Source: Zhongshania aquimaris | Lineage (GTDB): Bacteria; Pseudomonadota; Gammaproteobacteria; Pseudomonadales; Spongiibacteraceae | NCBI RefSeq assembly: GCF_019312595.1 | Contig: NZ_JAHWDQ010000002.1 | Coordinates: 310,001-374,000 of the forward strand | Direction of reading: 5' to 3' | Length of the DNA: 64,000 nucleotides | In this document: positions 34,160 through 43,465 of the stretch, in pieces | How the letters are laid out: every line of letters starts with the position of its first letter | How positions within the stretch are numbered: position 1 is the stretch's first letter | Program-made: the position numbers and the translations under genes | The notes under the pieces: model-generated | The model's input: the letters and a program-made list of their open reading frames with translations, nothing else | Database searches by the model: none | What the model was told of the DNA's origin: nothing

Positions 34160-34567
34160 TTATTTTTTGTCGCTTTGCATCTCGATATGATACTCGGGTT
34201 TGAGGTGGGCATTGACCCGCATTAATACGCGGTATGGGCTGGCGGGTTTAGTAATAAAGTCAACGGCGCCAGCTTGAAATGCCTGAGCTTCAAAAACTAA
34301 ACCGTCGTAACCTGTCAAAAAAATCACCGGAATATGCTTGGTATCGGGGTGCTCCTTTATCTGCTTGCAAACACTAAATCCGGTTTGATCTGGCAGATCT
34401 ACGTCCAGCAGTATTAAGTCGATTTTATGTTTGGCAAGGTAATCAAGTCCAGCCTTAGCAGTTTCTGCCAAGAATAATTGACAGCCATGCTCTAGAATCA
34501 CGCACAGTGACTCTAGCGATGCGGGTTCATCGTCGACGATAAGGACATTCGCGCCTTGTTTAGTCAC
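34160..34567 (-). CDS. Single-domain response regulator
   Basis: This 135-residue protein is only a receiver: acidic pair in VLIVDDEPASL, phospho-acceptor in LILLDVDLPDQTG, a Thr in VIFLTGYDG and Lys in DFITKPASP. It has no output domain, so it works by protein contact or as a phosphate sink. It is the last gene of a minus-strand group with the GGDEF-EAL and CheB-CheR-PAS genes, and stops two bases from the convergent hybrid kinase, whose intact receiver and HPt could donate phosphate to it. Confidence 0.92.
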   Translation of the reverse strand: MTKQGANVLIVDDEPASLESLCVILEHGCQLFLAETAKAGLDYLAKHKIDLILLDVDLPDQTGFSVCKQIKEHPDTKHIPVIFLTGYDGLVFEAQAFQAGAVDFITKPASPYRVLMRVNAHLKPEYHIEMQSDKK

Positions 34568-34666
34568 TGTAACCTCTTAAAAGTTAGCGGAGTGAAGAAG
34601 TGAAAATCCGACTAATTTGGCATTCTGTCTAGGAGTATAGTCGATTTGCAGCGCAGAGGAGTAGTG

Positions 34667-36745
34667 TTAGGTAAGTTGGCGCTGATACTGCAGGATTTTT
34701 CCTTTGGCCATGGCTTCGGAAAAAAGCCAGCCTTGGGCGAGCACGCAGCCGCGATCTAGCAGGAAGTGAACGTACTCCTGAGACTCCACCCCTTCGCAAA
34801 TAATTTTTACATCTAAATTATGTAATAACTGTATCAGCCCCGTTAAAATCTGCGCGTCTTGGGAATCTTCGCTCCCCATTGATTCAAGAAAGACGCGGTC
34901 TATTTTGACGGTAGAAAATTTTATACGCTTAAGTGCATAGATAGAGGAATTGCCCCTACCAAAATTGTCTAGAGTTAATTGAAAGCCAAGATCAGTTAAG
35001 CGATTTAAATTGTCCAGTATTACAGGGTCTTTCTCAAAGACCAGTGGCTCCGCGATTTCAACGTGAATATTATGGCAGTAATCGTAACCCTGTTTTGCAA
35101 ATAAAGTTTCAATATAGCTAATCAATTCTTCGGAGCGAATTTGTATTGCCGACAGGTTAATGGATACCCCTGTGGCCAATGACATACGCGAAAAAATACC
35201 TGAAAGCTGATAGACCTGCGTTATGACCTGCAAGCCCAGCTTTATCATTAATACATCGTTCTCGATAATAGGTAGAAATTCTGTGGGCATACGAATGTCA
35301 TCGTCACTGCGGACCCATCTGGCTAATGCTTCGTAAGCGATTACTTTGCCGGTCAGTAAATTGTGAATTGGTTGGAAATAGGTCTTTATTTGCCCATTGG
35401 CAAGGGCGTCTTTGAATTCTGCACGTTGCTCAACTACAGCGTGAGCTCGCTGTTGCGCATCTTCATTGTATAGGCTGCAGCAATTTCGCCCCGATTTTTT
35501 CGCGAGATACATAGCGCTGTCAGCTGCTTGTACCAGTTTCTCAGCCGTTATTGCATCGTGGGGGTATCGCGCAATGCCAATACTTGACGTGCACTGATAG
35601 CGAATATCTTTTAGCGTAAAGGGTTCGGCGAGGACATTTATTAGTTTACTCCCCAGCGTAATTAGTGTTTCCTTTTGTAGTTCGCCACGAAAAAGTACCA
35701 CAAACTCATCACCACCGAGTCGGGCTATAAAGTCTGTTTTCTTCAGGGTATTTTGTAGCCTTAGACTGACATTAATCAGTAATTCATCGCCGTAGTCGTG
35801 ACCGAACTGGTCGTTAAGTTCTTTGAATTTATCGAGATCGATAAATAACAAATTCAGTTGCTCATCATTGCGCTGGGCTTCTTTAAAGGTGTCGGCAAAG
35901 TAACGATTGAATGCTAAGCGATTTTGAAGTTGGGTGAGGCTGTCTATTTCGGCATGGTCTTTTAGCTGCTTTTCCATTAGCAGTTGTTGACTGATGTCTT
36001 TGATAATGCCGACGATTAAGTAATCACTGCTATTTTCTTTAGTTGCTGTACTGGCGTGTAAGGACGACGGAAATATATTGCCTTTGCTGTCGACAATACT
36101 GATGCGTCCCATCCAAGAGCCCGAGTGTTCTAAATTGGCTTTGATCTCGTCACTTCGTACCATTTTGGTTGCGTCGTCAAAGAGTATGGCTTCGTCGCAG
36201 CCGATAATTTGCTGTTCGGTATATTTGAACATATGACAGAAGGCAGGATTTACTGCCGTGATCTTGCCAGCACTATTCGATACATAAATTGCTTGGTTGG
36301 TATTGGTGAATACTAGACGGTGTGTGTTGAATTCTGCGTCGGCAAAATTTTGAGAATCGACAATAAGTAAAGTGATGTGAATTTGCTGTGAGGCGTTTTC
36401 TTCCACGATGCTTTTATAGAGTAAGCAGCGTCGGGCTTGGTTATTGCAACGTACCAGAAGTTCTAATGGCTCATGCAGATCTGCGTCTATCCAATCTAAG
36501 AATTCAGTGGTTCCACGTTTGATGTAGCGAAGTAGATTGTTGCGCTTAATATCTTGTATACCGTCTAGCAGGTTCGTGTCTATTTCGCGCAGGGCTGCAC
36601 TATTGGCGTAGAGTATCCAGTATTTTTCATCAATGATTAGGTAGGGCGTCGGATAGCGATCATAATTTTCACCACTACCGGAATGGGCTTCGGTTTGTCG
36701 ATTTAATACATTTGGTCTTGGATTGTATGCAGGATGTCGTCGCAT
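34667..36745 (-). CDS. PAS-GGDEF-EAL cyclic-di-GMP signalling protein
   Basis: This 692-residue protein has two PAS-like sensors (about 30-135 and 142-255), GGDEF (265-425) and EAL (445-690). There is no membrane segment. The cyclase site is intact (LGGDEF, 343-348), but the inhibitory RxxD site reads KKTD (335-338). In the EAL domain Glu472 (YEAL), Asn530, Glu563, Lys614 and Glu651 are kept, while the metal-binding 'DDFG' pair reads Asp593-Asn594 (LDNFGRG). It probably makes c-di-GMP and has weak or no phosphodiesterase activity. It begins 9 bases after the CheB-CheR-PAS gene and is surely co-transcribed. Confidence 0.92.
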   Translation of the reverse strand: MRRHPAYNPRPNVLNRQTEAHSGSGENYDRYPTPYLIIDEKYWILYANSAALREIDTNLLDGIQDIKRNNLLRYIKRGTTEFLDWIDADLHEPLELLVRCNNQARRCLLYKSIVEENASQQIHITLLIVDSQNFADAEFNTHRLVFTNTNQAIYVSNSAGKITAVNPAFCHMFKYTEQQIIGCDEAILFDDATKMVRSDEIKANLEHSGSWMGRISIVDSKGNIFPSSLHASTATKENSSDYLIVGIIKDISQQLLMEKQLKDHAEIDSLTQLQNRLAFNRYFADTFKEAQRNDEQLNLLFIDLDKFKELNDQFGHDYGDELLINVSLRLQNTLKKTDFIARLGGDEFVVLFRGELQKETLITLGSKLINVLAEPFTLKDIRYQCTSSIGIARYPHDAITAEKLVQAADSAMYLAKKSGRNCCSLYNEDAQQRAHAVVEQRAEFKDALANGQIKTYFQPIHNLLTGKVIAYEALARWVRSDDDIRMPTEFLPIIENDVLMIKLGLQVITQVYQLSGIFSRMSLATGVSINLSAIQIRSEELISYIETLFAKQGYDYCHNIHVEIAEPLVFEKDPVILDNLNRLTDLGFQLTLDNFGRGNSSIYALKRIKFSTVKIDRVFLESMGSEDSQDAQILTGLIQLLHNLDVKIICEGVESQEYVHFLLDRGCVLAQGWLFSEAMAKGKILQYQRQLT

Positions 36746-36754
36746 AGATTCAGC

Positions 36755-39754
36755 CTACTCTGCCGCAAAAAACGTCACTAGCATTTTGCTAGCAAAGCCG
36801 GTGGCTTCGTCTACGTCGTAAACGGTGTGATTGGCGTAAACATGGGTAAAGCCATTCGGGTCCCGCTTTTTAAACGCGTATTTGCTGGGGTAGGTTGCAC
36901 CCGGTGAGCCGGTCCTGACTCGGTCAAAATGTTGTTTAATTTTTTCTTGCTCGTCACTGGCAAAAAGCTTGAAAAAGGCGTCGCCGCTATAGTCTTCTAA
37001 ATCGGCAAGGCTAAATCCAAACTGCTGGGTCAATGTTGGATTGATATACTCTATGTGTTTATCAATAAAATTGTAGATATAGGCACAATTTAGGCTACTG
37101 GTGAGTATGTAGTTAATTTTGTCTTTATAGGCACTGGTGTTTTTTTCGTAATGAGTTTTTTCAGTGATATCAGTCATGGTGCCCATGACTTTGGTTGCTT
37201 GCTTCAGTTCATTGAAAGAAACCACTGCATCAAGTGAAATGATTTTAACTTCTTGATCCGCGCCGGTAACTTTAAAGGTGATAGGGAGCTTGACCTGTTT
37301 GAGCAGCATTTCTTTCATTTGGGTTTCGAGGCGGTTGCGATCATCGGGATGAATCAGGCCTATGAAGGCTTCAAATGACGGCTGGAAATCCTCGACATTT
37401 ACATCAAATAACGCGAAACAGCCGTTGCTCCAAGTTAGACGACGGTTTTCAATATCCCACATCCAGGAACCGCTGAGACCTATTTTCTCGGCCTCGTGCA
37501 AGAGGTTGTTAGATTGAATTAAATCGGTGCGTAAAATTTGCAGCTCGCTTTGCTGCTGTTCTTTTTCTTCGTAAGCCATGCGTAGTTCGGCATAGGCTGT
37601 TTGCAGTTCTTCGTTGGTGGACTGCAACTCCTCGTTGGTGGTTTCTAATTCTTCATTTGAACTCTGCAATTCCTCATTGGAGCTTTGCAGCTCTTCGTTC
37701 ATCGCCTGCATTTCTTCGTTAGAGGTTTCCAGCTCTTCAATAACATTCTGCAGCTGGTCTCTAGTGCGGTTTAGAAGACGTTCCTGCTCTTTAACGACTT
37801 CGGTGCTAATGTTTCCCTCAAGATCATTTAACGCTGGCAGGGCAAAGGGACGTTCGATATCGGTAAAGACAACCGTGAATCTGCCCAGTGGTGGCAAGCG
37901 GTCTACTCTGACCAGCATCATTCTTACCCAAACATTTTCGTCATTGAGTTTAATGTTTTGATAGCCGGTGTCGACAAAGGGCTTGCCGATGTCTATTTCA
38001 TGCAGTGAAGAGCGCAGCTCTACTACCAACTTAGGGTGAAAATTTTTAAACACATTGTTACTGGGAATGCCCTCATTTCTGATGAGAAGTTCATTGCGGC
38101 CTTCGCTAAATACAATATCTTGGTTTTCGTTAACGAGAAGTGCATTCGGCAATATTCGATTTTTTAGGGCCTCCATGATAAGGCCACTGTAATCCTGATC
38201 CAGTTGCTTGGTTGGTGATATGACTTGCTTTTCGGCTGCCGGTATTGGGTCAATATAGTCGGGAATCCGGCGATTGTGCATTACTCGCTCCGGGGGAAGG
38301 GACTTATTGATTGAAACCGATTGATACAGTTTGGTGCTCTTTGAAATTACGCGATATTGTTCCTGAAACAGGCCGATAGACTCAGAAATTCCCAGCATTA
38401 GTAAGCTGCCTGGGTTGAGGGCGTAATGGAAGGTCGGCAATAGCATACGCTGTAATTCAGCGGTGAAGTAAATCATCAAATTACGACAGGTAATCAAATC
38501 CAAGCGCAGAAATGGCGGATCTTTATTTATGTCGTGAATAGAGAAAATCACCATTGATTTAATCGGCTTGATGACTTCGTATTGATCGCCTTTAACGGTA
38601 AAAAATTTGGCCTTAATTTCTTTGGGTAAATTGAGTAGTGCGCTTTCTGGATAGACCGCATCGCGGGCAAAGTTGATGGATTGCTCGTCAATGTCAGTGG
38701 CAAATATTTGGATTTTGTATTCGTTTTTTCTGTCACCCAATAGTTCGCTGATGATCATGGCCAGCGTGTAAGGCTCTTCGCCGGTGGAGCAGCCTGCTGA
38801 CCAAATGCGGATAATATTGTCGGTTTTGTTTTTCAGATAGAGTTTCAGTTCGCGGCGCAAGACCTCGTATGCGCGGACGTCTCGGAAGAAAGAGGTTACC
38901 CCGATCAGCATATCGTTGAACAGAAGTCTTATTTCTTCAGGGTGTGTGTCCATATGATGGAGATAGTCTTCTGACCTCGCGATTTTGAGTGAGGTCATGC
39001 GGCGTTCAATACGCCGCAATATGGTGTTCTCTTTATACAGGCTAAAGTCGACTTTGGAGTGTAGTTTTAGCAGGCGAATAATCCCGATATAGGTTTCTCT
39101 GGGGATCGTTTTTTCACTAGTAATGATCCTGTCGCGGGGAAACATCACGATACTTTTCAGTTCTGCGCCGATCTGCTCCGGTGGCACAATTAAATCGACA
39201 TTGCCTGAGTTAATTGCTGAATTGGGCATGCCGTCGTATTTGGCAGTGTTTGGGTCTTGTACTATGCCAAAGCCGTTTTCGGCTTTAATAGCGCGTATGC
39301 CACGACTTCCGTCACTACCGGTGCCCGACAGAATAATGCCAATGGCATCGTCGCCTTTATGAGTGGCAATAGACTCAAACAGCATATCTATTGACGGTCG
39401 CGGAGTGTGTCGCGCTTCGACATAGCTAGTCAGCACAATTTTGTTGTCGCGCGACATTTCAATATTGTGATTGGGTGGGCATATATAGAGGGTGTTGCCA
39501 CGCAGGACATCGCCGTCCACGGCGGTAAAGACGGGAATGGGCGCATCCTTTAGCAATAAATCAACCATCATACTTTTATGCGACGGTGATAAATGCTGGG
39601 CGACGATAAAGCTCATATTGGTATCATCGGGCAGATTCGAAATCATCATCTGCAGGGCTTCAAGGCCGCCGGCACTGGAGCCGACACCGACAATAATTAA
39701 TGGCTTATCCGCTGCTGTGTTTACAGAGGCGGTGGTATCTTTATCTTCGGGCAC
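36755..39754 (-). CDS. CheB-CheR fusion with coiled coil and PAS domains
   Basis: This 999-residue protein joins a CheB methylesterase (about 17-200: Ser27 region GVGSSAGG, His53 in AQHLSPSH, Asp148 in [10 protein letters not shown]) to a CheR methyltransferase (about 215-475: [17 protein letters not shown]). Then comes a heptad coiled coil (about 650-735) built from repeats of [14 protein letters not shown], and two PAS domains (about 745-870 and 880-999). There is no receiver on CheB and no histidine-kinase end, which many relatives have. Such fusions adjust sensory pathways outside classical chemotaxis; no chemoreceptor or CheA gene is near. It is first in the operon with the c-di-GMP protein and lone receiver. 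Confidence 0.92.
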   Translation of the reverse strand: MPEDKDTTASVNTAADKPLIIVGVGSSAGGLEALQMMISNLPDDTNMSFIVAQHLSPSHKSMMVDLLLKDAPIPVFTAVDGDVLRGNTLYICPPNHNIEMSRDNKIVLTSYVEARHTPRPSIDMLFESIATHKGDDAIGIILSGTGSDGSRGIRAIKAENGFGIVQDPNTAKYDGMPNSAINSGNVDLIVPPEQIGAELKSIVMFPRDRIITSEKTIPRETYIGIIRLLKLHSKVDFSLYKENTILRRIERRMTSLKIARSEDYLHHMDTHPEEIRLLFNDMLIGVTSFFRDVRAYEVLRRELKLYLKNKTDNIIRIWSAGCSTGEEPYTLAMIISELLGDRKNEYKIQIFATDIDEQSINFARDAVYPESALLNLPKEIKAKFFTVKGDQYEVIKPIKSMVIFSIHDINKDPPFLRLDLITCRNLMIYFTAELQRMLLPTFHYALNPGSLLMLGISESIGLFQEQYRVISKSTKLYQSVSINKSLPPERVMHNRRIPDYIDPIPAAEKQVISPTKQLDQDYSGLIMEALKNRILPNALLVNENQDIVFSEGRNELLIRNEGIPSNNVFKNFHPKLVVELRSSLHEIDIGKPFVDTGYQNIKLNDENVWVRMMLVRVDRLPPLGRFTVVFTDIERPFALPALNDLEGNISTEVVKEQERLLNRTRDQLQNVIEELETSNEEMQAMNEELQSSNEELQSSNEELETTNEELQSTNEELQTAYAELRMAYEEKEQQQSELQILRTDLIQSNNLLHEAEKIGLSGSWMWDIENRRLTWSNGCFALFDVNVEDFQPSFEAFIGLIHPDDRNRLETQMKEMLLKQVKLPITFKVTGADQEVKIISLDAVVSFNELKQATKVMGTMTDITEKTHYEKNTSAYKDKINYILTSSLNCAYIYNFIDKHIEYINPTLTQQFGFSLADLEDYSGDAFFKLFASDEQEKIKQHFDRVRTGSPGATYPSKYAFKKRDPNGFTHVYANHTVYDVDEATGFASKMLVTFFAAE
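37575..37745 (-). repeat. Heptad-coding DNA repeat inside the CheB-CheR-PAS gene
   Basis: A 21-base unit encoding (S/T)NEELQ-type heptads is repeated about eight times, giving visible DNA periodicity. It codes the rigid coiled coil between CheR and PAS modules. The unit number could vary between strains by slippage. Confidence 0.7.
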
Positions 39755-40061
39755 GTTACCTATCCCTTGTGTTCGTTATGCAGACCACATAGCTAGTAGA
39801 ATGCTGCGAATTCCCCTCCAAAGTTTCCGTGGGGAAATTTACTTAAATCGGCCGTTTAAGTATTTTGACAGTAGGTTAATGCAAAAAACTAGCACCAAGG
39901 TACTTGATAGGCGCCTCTTTTGGACGCTGTATGTCTTGGCTAGATTTGGAGTGCCACTCAGTAGCTCCCTTAGTATATGGGGTTTATGCTTGGTGAAAAT
40001 AAGTATTTTCCGAGATGCGAATTGCGCGCGAGAATTGATTAAGTATTTGATAAATATTAGA

Positions 40062-40247
40062 TTAAAAGCCGCATACCCCTTGGTTAAGGAGCGGGCTTTT
40101 GCCTGTTCCAGCGAGCGATTTGATCCAGTTGTTATAAGCCAGCGCGCAGATCGCTATTTGTAATTTCGATGCTGCTAGTTTGAGTTTTATATTGCTGGGC
40201 ATTCGTTTTGCAATGGATTTTTTGAATTCAGCAGGCATCCGGCCCAC
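40062..40247 (-). CDS. Possible small basic protein (61 aa), unproven
   Basis: A GTG-started frame with GAAGG 4-5 bases upstream encodes a basic, partly helical peptide (GRMPAEFKKSIAKRMPSNIK, then LAASKLQIAICALAYNNW). It lies just after the molybdopterin oxidoreductase stop on the same strand and ends inside the hairpin at 40064-40100. I recognise no family. It may be a real small gene, a decayed gene, or chance. Confidence 0.25.
   Translation of the reverse strand: MGRMPAEFKKSIAKRMPSNIKLKLAASKLQIAICALAYNNWIKSLAGTGKSPLLNQGVCGF
40064..40100 (-). terminator. Candidate terminator after the oxidoreductase transcript
   Basis: On the minus strand AAAAGCCcGC pairs with GCGGCTTTT (one bulged C), and the inner arms CCTT-AACC-AAGG also pair. 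A TTTTAATCT tail follows. It is about 190 bases past the oxidoreductase stop. Confidence 0.45.
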
Positions 40248-40286
40248 TATGCCTTCGGAAACGCGCTCTGCGGCTGGCCCCGTATA

Positions 40287-42461
40287 TCATGCATTTATAC
40301 CGGACACTGCACTAGTGACATTCACCCGGGTGCCATTTAATCTTGGCACCCGCGACAGTGGGTCAAGGTCGGTATTAGAAACCAGAATATTTCGGTTTAC
40401 TCCGCCGTTGTAGGTACCTTCTCCAGTTTTGGGGTCGAATGTGCGATGGCCCCAGCCGTGTTCCATTACCGCGACGCCGCAGCGAATGTCTTTCGATAGT
40501 TTCGCCTTGGCTTGTAGCTGGTTGGTCGCTGAGCTGACAGTAACGGTTTGGCCGTCGATGATGCCAAGCTTTTCGCCGTCGGCGATATTTATCTCAATGG
40601 TGCCGCCGCTCATTTCCTGTTCTTTCATACCGCTCATGCTGGTTTCCACCGACCACGAGTTCATCATTTTCATGCGGCGACGGCCAATAAGTTGAAGTGG
40701 GTAGACGGAGGTATCAGCGGGCTTTTCGTTTAAACGCTCGACGAGGGTTTGCACAAATATCTCTGGCGCAATATTCACTTTGCCATTGGCGGTGCTCAAT
40801 TTTTTGAATAGCGCGCCGAACTGGGGGCGGGTATCTACACTGCCAAGACCATGTTCGGCCTTAATAATGTCTTTCCATTTAAACATGCCGCCGGATTTAA
40901 CGAGCACCCGAGATAGCCACATTGGCGAAAAACCGTGACTTTTATTACCCGTCCAATTCGCTAATTTCACTGTCGCTTTTACTACGGGGTTTAACCATTG
41001 CTTACCCATCACAAACGGTTTGTTCATGTTAATGGTAAGGTCGCGTAGAAACTCCCATTCGTAACGCATACCCTCCGGTAGCTCAACGGCGGCGCGGCTT
41101 ATTTGTGCCCGTGGCGCTGGGCTAAGCGCTTGCAGCAAGGGATTGATTTCAGAACGTTCTAAAAAGTGATCGCCGGGAATTAACCAATCTGCATGACGGT
41201 GACTTTCACGCTGGAATTGATCTATGACGACGAAACATTCCAATTGCGAAAGTGCCGCATCGAGTTTGTCGCCATCCGGGCCCGACACGACTGGGTTACC
41301 ACTATTCATTATTAAAGCGCGAATTTGGCCTTCGCCCGACGTGGTGATTTCATCTGGCAGTTCGGCGAGGCTATGTGAGCCGGCTACGTTTTTATTGCCG
41401 CGCACACGACTAACGGCGTCGGACTTTGGAAATAGTTTATCGCCTGCGGCCAGTAAATCGAGAACACCAACGGCGTAGTAAACACCGCCTTCTTGTTCTA
41501 CGCGGTTGGTAATTAGATTTAATGCTTGAACAAGCCATAAGGCGAGAACGCCATTGCGGCCCTGACTAACACCGGTTCGACCAATGGCCATGGCGCGTGG
41601 TGCCTTAGCAAATTTTTCAGCGAGGCGATAAATGGTATCCAATGGTATATCACAGAGCTGGCTAAGGGCGTTTAAGTCCGCGCTTTGGGCGTGGGATTTT
41701 AATGTGGCTAATCCGTGAAGGTGCTGGCTCGGCGCATTGTCCCAGTTATTATCAAAAATGAGTTTGATCATCGCCAACACCAATGCCCAATCTGTTTCTG
41801 GCAAAGGGGAGATATGCTGACTGGCTTTAGACGCGCATTCCGTGGTGCGCGGGTCAACAATAACCAATTCTGCGCCGGCGTCTTTACGGGCAAGTACCCG
41901 CTTCCAGCCGTCGGGAGAGTAACCTATCCAGCACATGCCGCTGATTTGAGGATTCGTGCCGATAAGGAGGAAGTAATCGCAGTAATCGATATCGGCTTGC
42001 AGGCTAACCCAAGGATTGCCGTACAGGTTTTCTGACACCACATGCAGCGCGTTTTGGTCTACCGAGCCAACCCAAAATCGACTTTCGGTGCCAATCGCAT
42101 CTAGGAACATGGCCTGAAATAGCGCGCTGCCAAAATTGAAGCCGTTGGGGTTGCCGGTGTAGCTGCCGACGGCGTTGGCGCCGTGTTTATCAATAATGGC
42201 ATTGAAGCGCGAGCCAATATTACTAATGGCCTCTTCATAACTTGATTCTACATAGTGGTCGCCAACCCGTTTCATCGGTTTGGTGATGCGCTTGGGATGG
42301 GTCAGGGCGAGGTGGGCCTTGGCGCCTTTAATACAATAATCCCGCCAGCTAAACGTGTTCTCCTTATCTGGCTCTATTTTTAAAACTTGATTGTTTTCAG
42401 AGCTTACCTTTAGGCCGCAGGCCTGTTCGCAAATACCGCACACGGTGTAGCTAGTTTTCAT
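40287..42461 (-). CDS. Molybdopterin-dependent oxidoreductase (DMSO reductase superfamily)
   Basis: This is a 724-residue cytoplasmic enzyme with a bis-molybdopterin cofactor. The N-terminus has a 4Fe-4S site, Cys8-x2-Cys11-x3-Cys15 (VCGICEQACG) and a fourth Cys in DYCIKG. Cofactor-domain blocks include SYTGNPNGFNFGSALFQ, GTNPQISG, IVDPRTTECA, IGRTGVSQGRNG and MNSGNPVVSGPD, with a C-terminal dinucleotide-binding domain (QLIGRRRMKMMNSW; GWGHRTFDP). There is no twin-arginine signal. It resembles the 'molybdopterin oxidoreductase family protein' group of aerobic marine proteobacteria, without known substrate. No dedicated electron-transfer subunit or maturation gene lies next to it. Confidence 0.88.
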   Translation of the reverse strand: MKTSYTVCGICEQACGLKVSSENNQVLKIEPDKENTFSWRDYCIKGAKAHLALTHPKRITKPMKRVGDHYVESSYEEAISNIGSRFNAIIDKHGANAVGSYTGNPNGFNFGSALFQAMFLDAIGTESRFWVGSVDQNALHVVSENLYGNPWVSLQADIDYCDYFLLIGTNPQISGMCWIGYSPDGWKRVLARKDAGAELVIVDPRTTECASKASQHISPLPETDWALVLAMIKLIFDNNWDNAPSQHLHGLATLKSHAQSADLNALSQLCDIPLDTIYRLAEKFAKAPRAMAIGRTGVSQGRNGVLALWLVQALNLITNRVEQEGGVYYAVGVLDLLAAGDKLFPKSDAVSRVRGNKNVAGSHSLAELPDEITTSGEGQIRALIMNSGNPVVSGPDGDKLDAALSQLECFVVIDQFQRESHRHADWLIPGDHFLERSEINPLLQALSPAPRAQISRAAVELPEGMRYEWEFLRDLTINMNKPFVMGKQWLNPVVKATVKLANWTGNKSHGFSPMWLSRVLVKSGGMFKWKDIIKAEHGLGSVDTRPQFGALFKKLSTANGKVNIAPEIFVQTLVERLNEKPADTSVYPLQLIGRRRMKMMNSWSVETSMSGMKEQEMSGGTIEINIADGEKLGIIDGQTVTVSSATNQLQAKAKLSKDIRCGVAVMEHGWGHRTFDPKTGEGTYNGGVNRNILVSNTDLDPLSRVPRLNGTRVNVTSAVSGINA

Positions 42462-42655
42462 TTCACGCTCCGACGCTTTTTATCGTTATGACTTGCTGGT
42501 CTTGCGTAAGGGCGCCGACCTTATCTGACGTGGCCCCACATATTTGAGTCCATACTACTGCGTCGAATAATTGTGTCAACAGGAAATAGTTTCTTTATGG
42601 TGGCATGTGGGCGAGTGAATCAAAAATCTTCGTAAATGCGTGGCGAGCTCATTTT

Positions 42656-42672
42656 CTTAAGTCTTTCTTAAA
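42656..42672 (+). promoter_or_regulatory. PmrA/QseB-type response-regulator box (CTTAAG-N5-CTTAAA)
   Basis: Two half-sites in direct repeat with an 11-base period, CTTAAG (42656-42661) and CTTAAA (42667-42672), match the YTTAAK-N5-YTTAAK form bound by PmrA/BasR and related OmpR-family regulators. It lies 22 bases before the first ATG of the hemolysin-family operon, which itself encodes a regulator and kinase of that group at 47255-49278. Self-regulation is the inference. Confidence 0.6.
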
Positions 42673-42694
42673 TGTCGCCCTTTAGGCTGCAAGC

Positions 42695-43465
42695 ATGAAA
42701 TCTCGGAATGAGCGCGCAACGATGTATACACAGACAGAGTGTCCACAGACAGATTCAGGTCAAAACGGATTAGATGGTGTTCAAGCTGCTAGTTCTCAGT
42801 CTAGCGAAGCACTCGACATGTCCCCGCAATTATTTCTGCTCGGCCGTAAAGCGCCTGAACGGGCTCAAATAGAGGCATATATCGCCAACAAATTTTCCAG
42901 CACTTACGGCGCTACCTTGCGGGAATTTTTACCTTTCTTTCTTGTTATGCGAGCTCGCCGCGAGATATCCGGTGTACTTGGTATGCGTCGCGGGAGTCAT
43001 GGTCATGCTTTGTTTGTAGAGCAGTATATGGACAAACCCGCAGAGCGTCTTCTGGGGGAGGTATTAGGTCGCCCCGTTGAGCGCAGCAGCTTGGTCGAAA
43101 TAGGCAATTTAGTGTCGACCTGGCGCGGTAGCAGTCAAATGTTGTTTATCGCACTAGCGTCCCTAATTTGTCGAGCCGGAGCCGAGTGGGCCGTATTTAC
43201 CGCAACGCCAGAGGTACAAAAATTACTGCGTCGCTTGCGGGTGGAGCAGCATACCTTGTGCGAGGCCGATGGTCGTCGACTAGGTGTTCAGCTGGCCGAT
43301 TGGGGCACATATTACGACACCAAACCCACAGTTATTGCCGTTAATGCCCGCCATGCCGTGTCTGTTTTTGCCAAGCAGCCGATGATGGCCATGTTGCTAA
43401 GCAGCTGCGATGCACAATTGGCAGAGGTAGATGACAGCCTGAATCTGCGAGCGCTGTATGAGTAA
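42695..43465 (+). CDS. Thermostable-hemolysin-family protein (GNAT-like)
   Basis: This is a protein of up to 256 residues. From about residue 43 (MSPQLFLLGRKAPERAQIEAYI) it matches the 'thermostable hemolysin' family, including LREFLPFFLVMRARREISGVLGMRR, LFVEQYMDKPAERLLGEVLGRPVERSSLVEIGNLVS and the RAGAEWAVFTATPEVQKLL block, in parts. The fold is related to GNAT and acyl-homoserine-lactone synthases, so acyl transfer is likelier than haemolysis. The N-terminal 40 residues are polar and may be untranslated: ATGs at 42722 and 42821 are alternative starts. Its stop overlaps the ligase start by 8 bases, so it heads the operon. Confidence 0.85.
   Translation: MKSRNERATMYTQTECPQTDSGQNGLDGVQAASSQSSEALDMSPQLFLLGRKAPERAQIEAYIANKFSSTYGATLREFLPFFLVMRARREISGVLGMRRGSHGHALFVEQYMDKPAERLLGEVLGRPVERSSLVEIGNLVSTWRGSSQMLFIALASLICRAGAEWAVFTATPEVQKLLRRLRVEQHTLCEADGRRLGVQLADWGTYYDTKPTVIAVNARHAVSVFAKQPMMAMLLSSCDAQLAEVDDSLNLRALYE

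Larger units (their letters stand above)
39755..40286. other. Gene-poor spacer between signalling operon and oxidoreductase gene
   Basis: These 530 bases carry the likely promoter of the minus-strand CheB-CheR-PAS operon on the left and the 3' end of the oxidoreductase transcript on the right. TTCCCC/GGGGAA forms a small hairpin near 39811-39837. A candidate terminator and a possible 61-codon frame are listed separately. The plus-strand frame reaching in from the CheB gene is an antisense shadow. Confidence 0.4.

Noticed and set aside
37575..37745. Regular short repeats that could suggest a CRISPR array
   Set aside because: The period is 21 bases with no spacers and the sequence encodes coiled-coil heptads inside the CheB-CheR-PAS gene.
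39492..40163. A 223-codon plus-strand frame
   Set aside because: Its first half is antisense to the CheB domain and its second half is A+T-rich spacer; no domain is recognisable.
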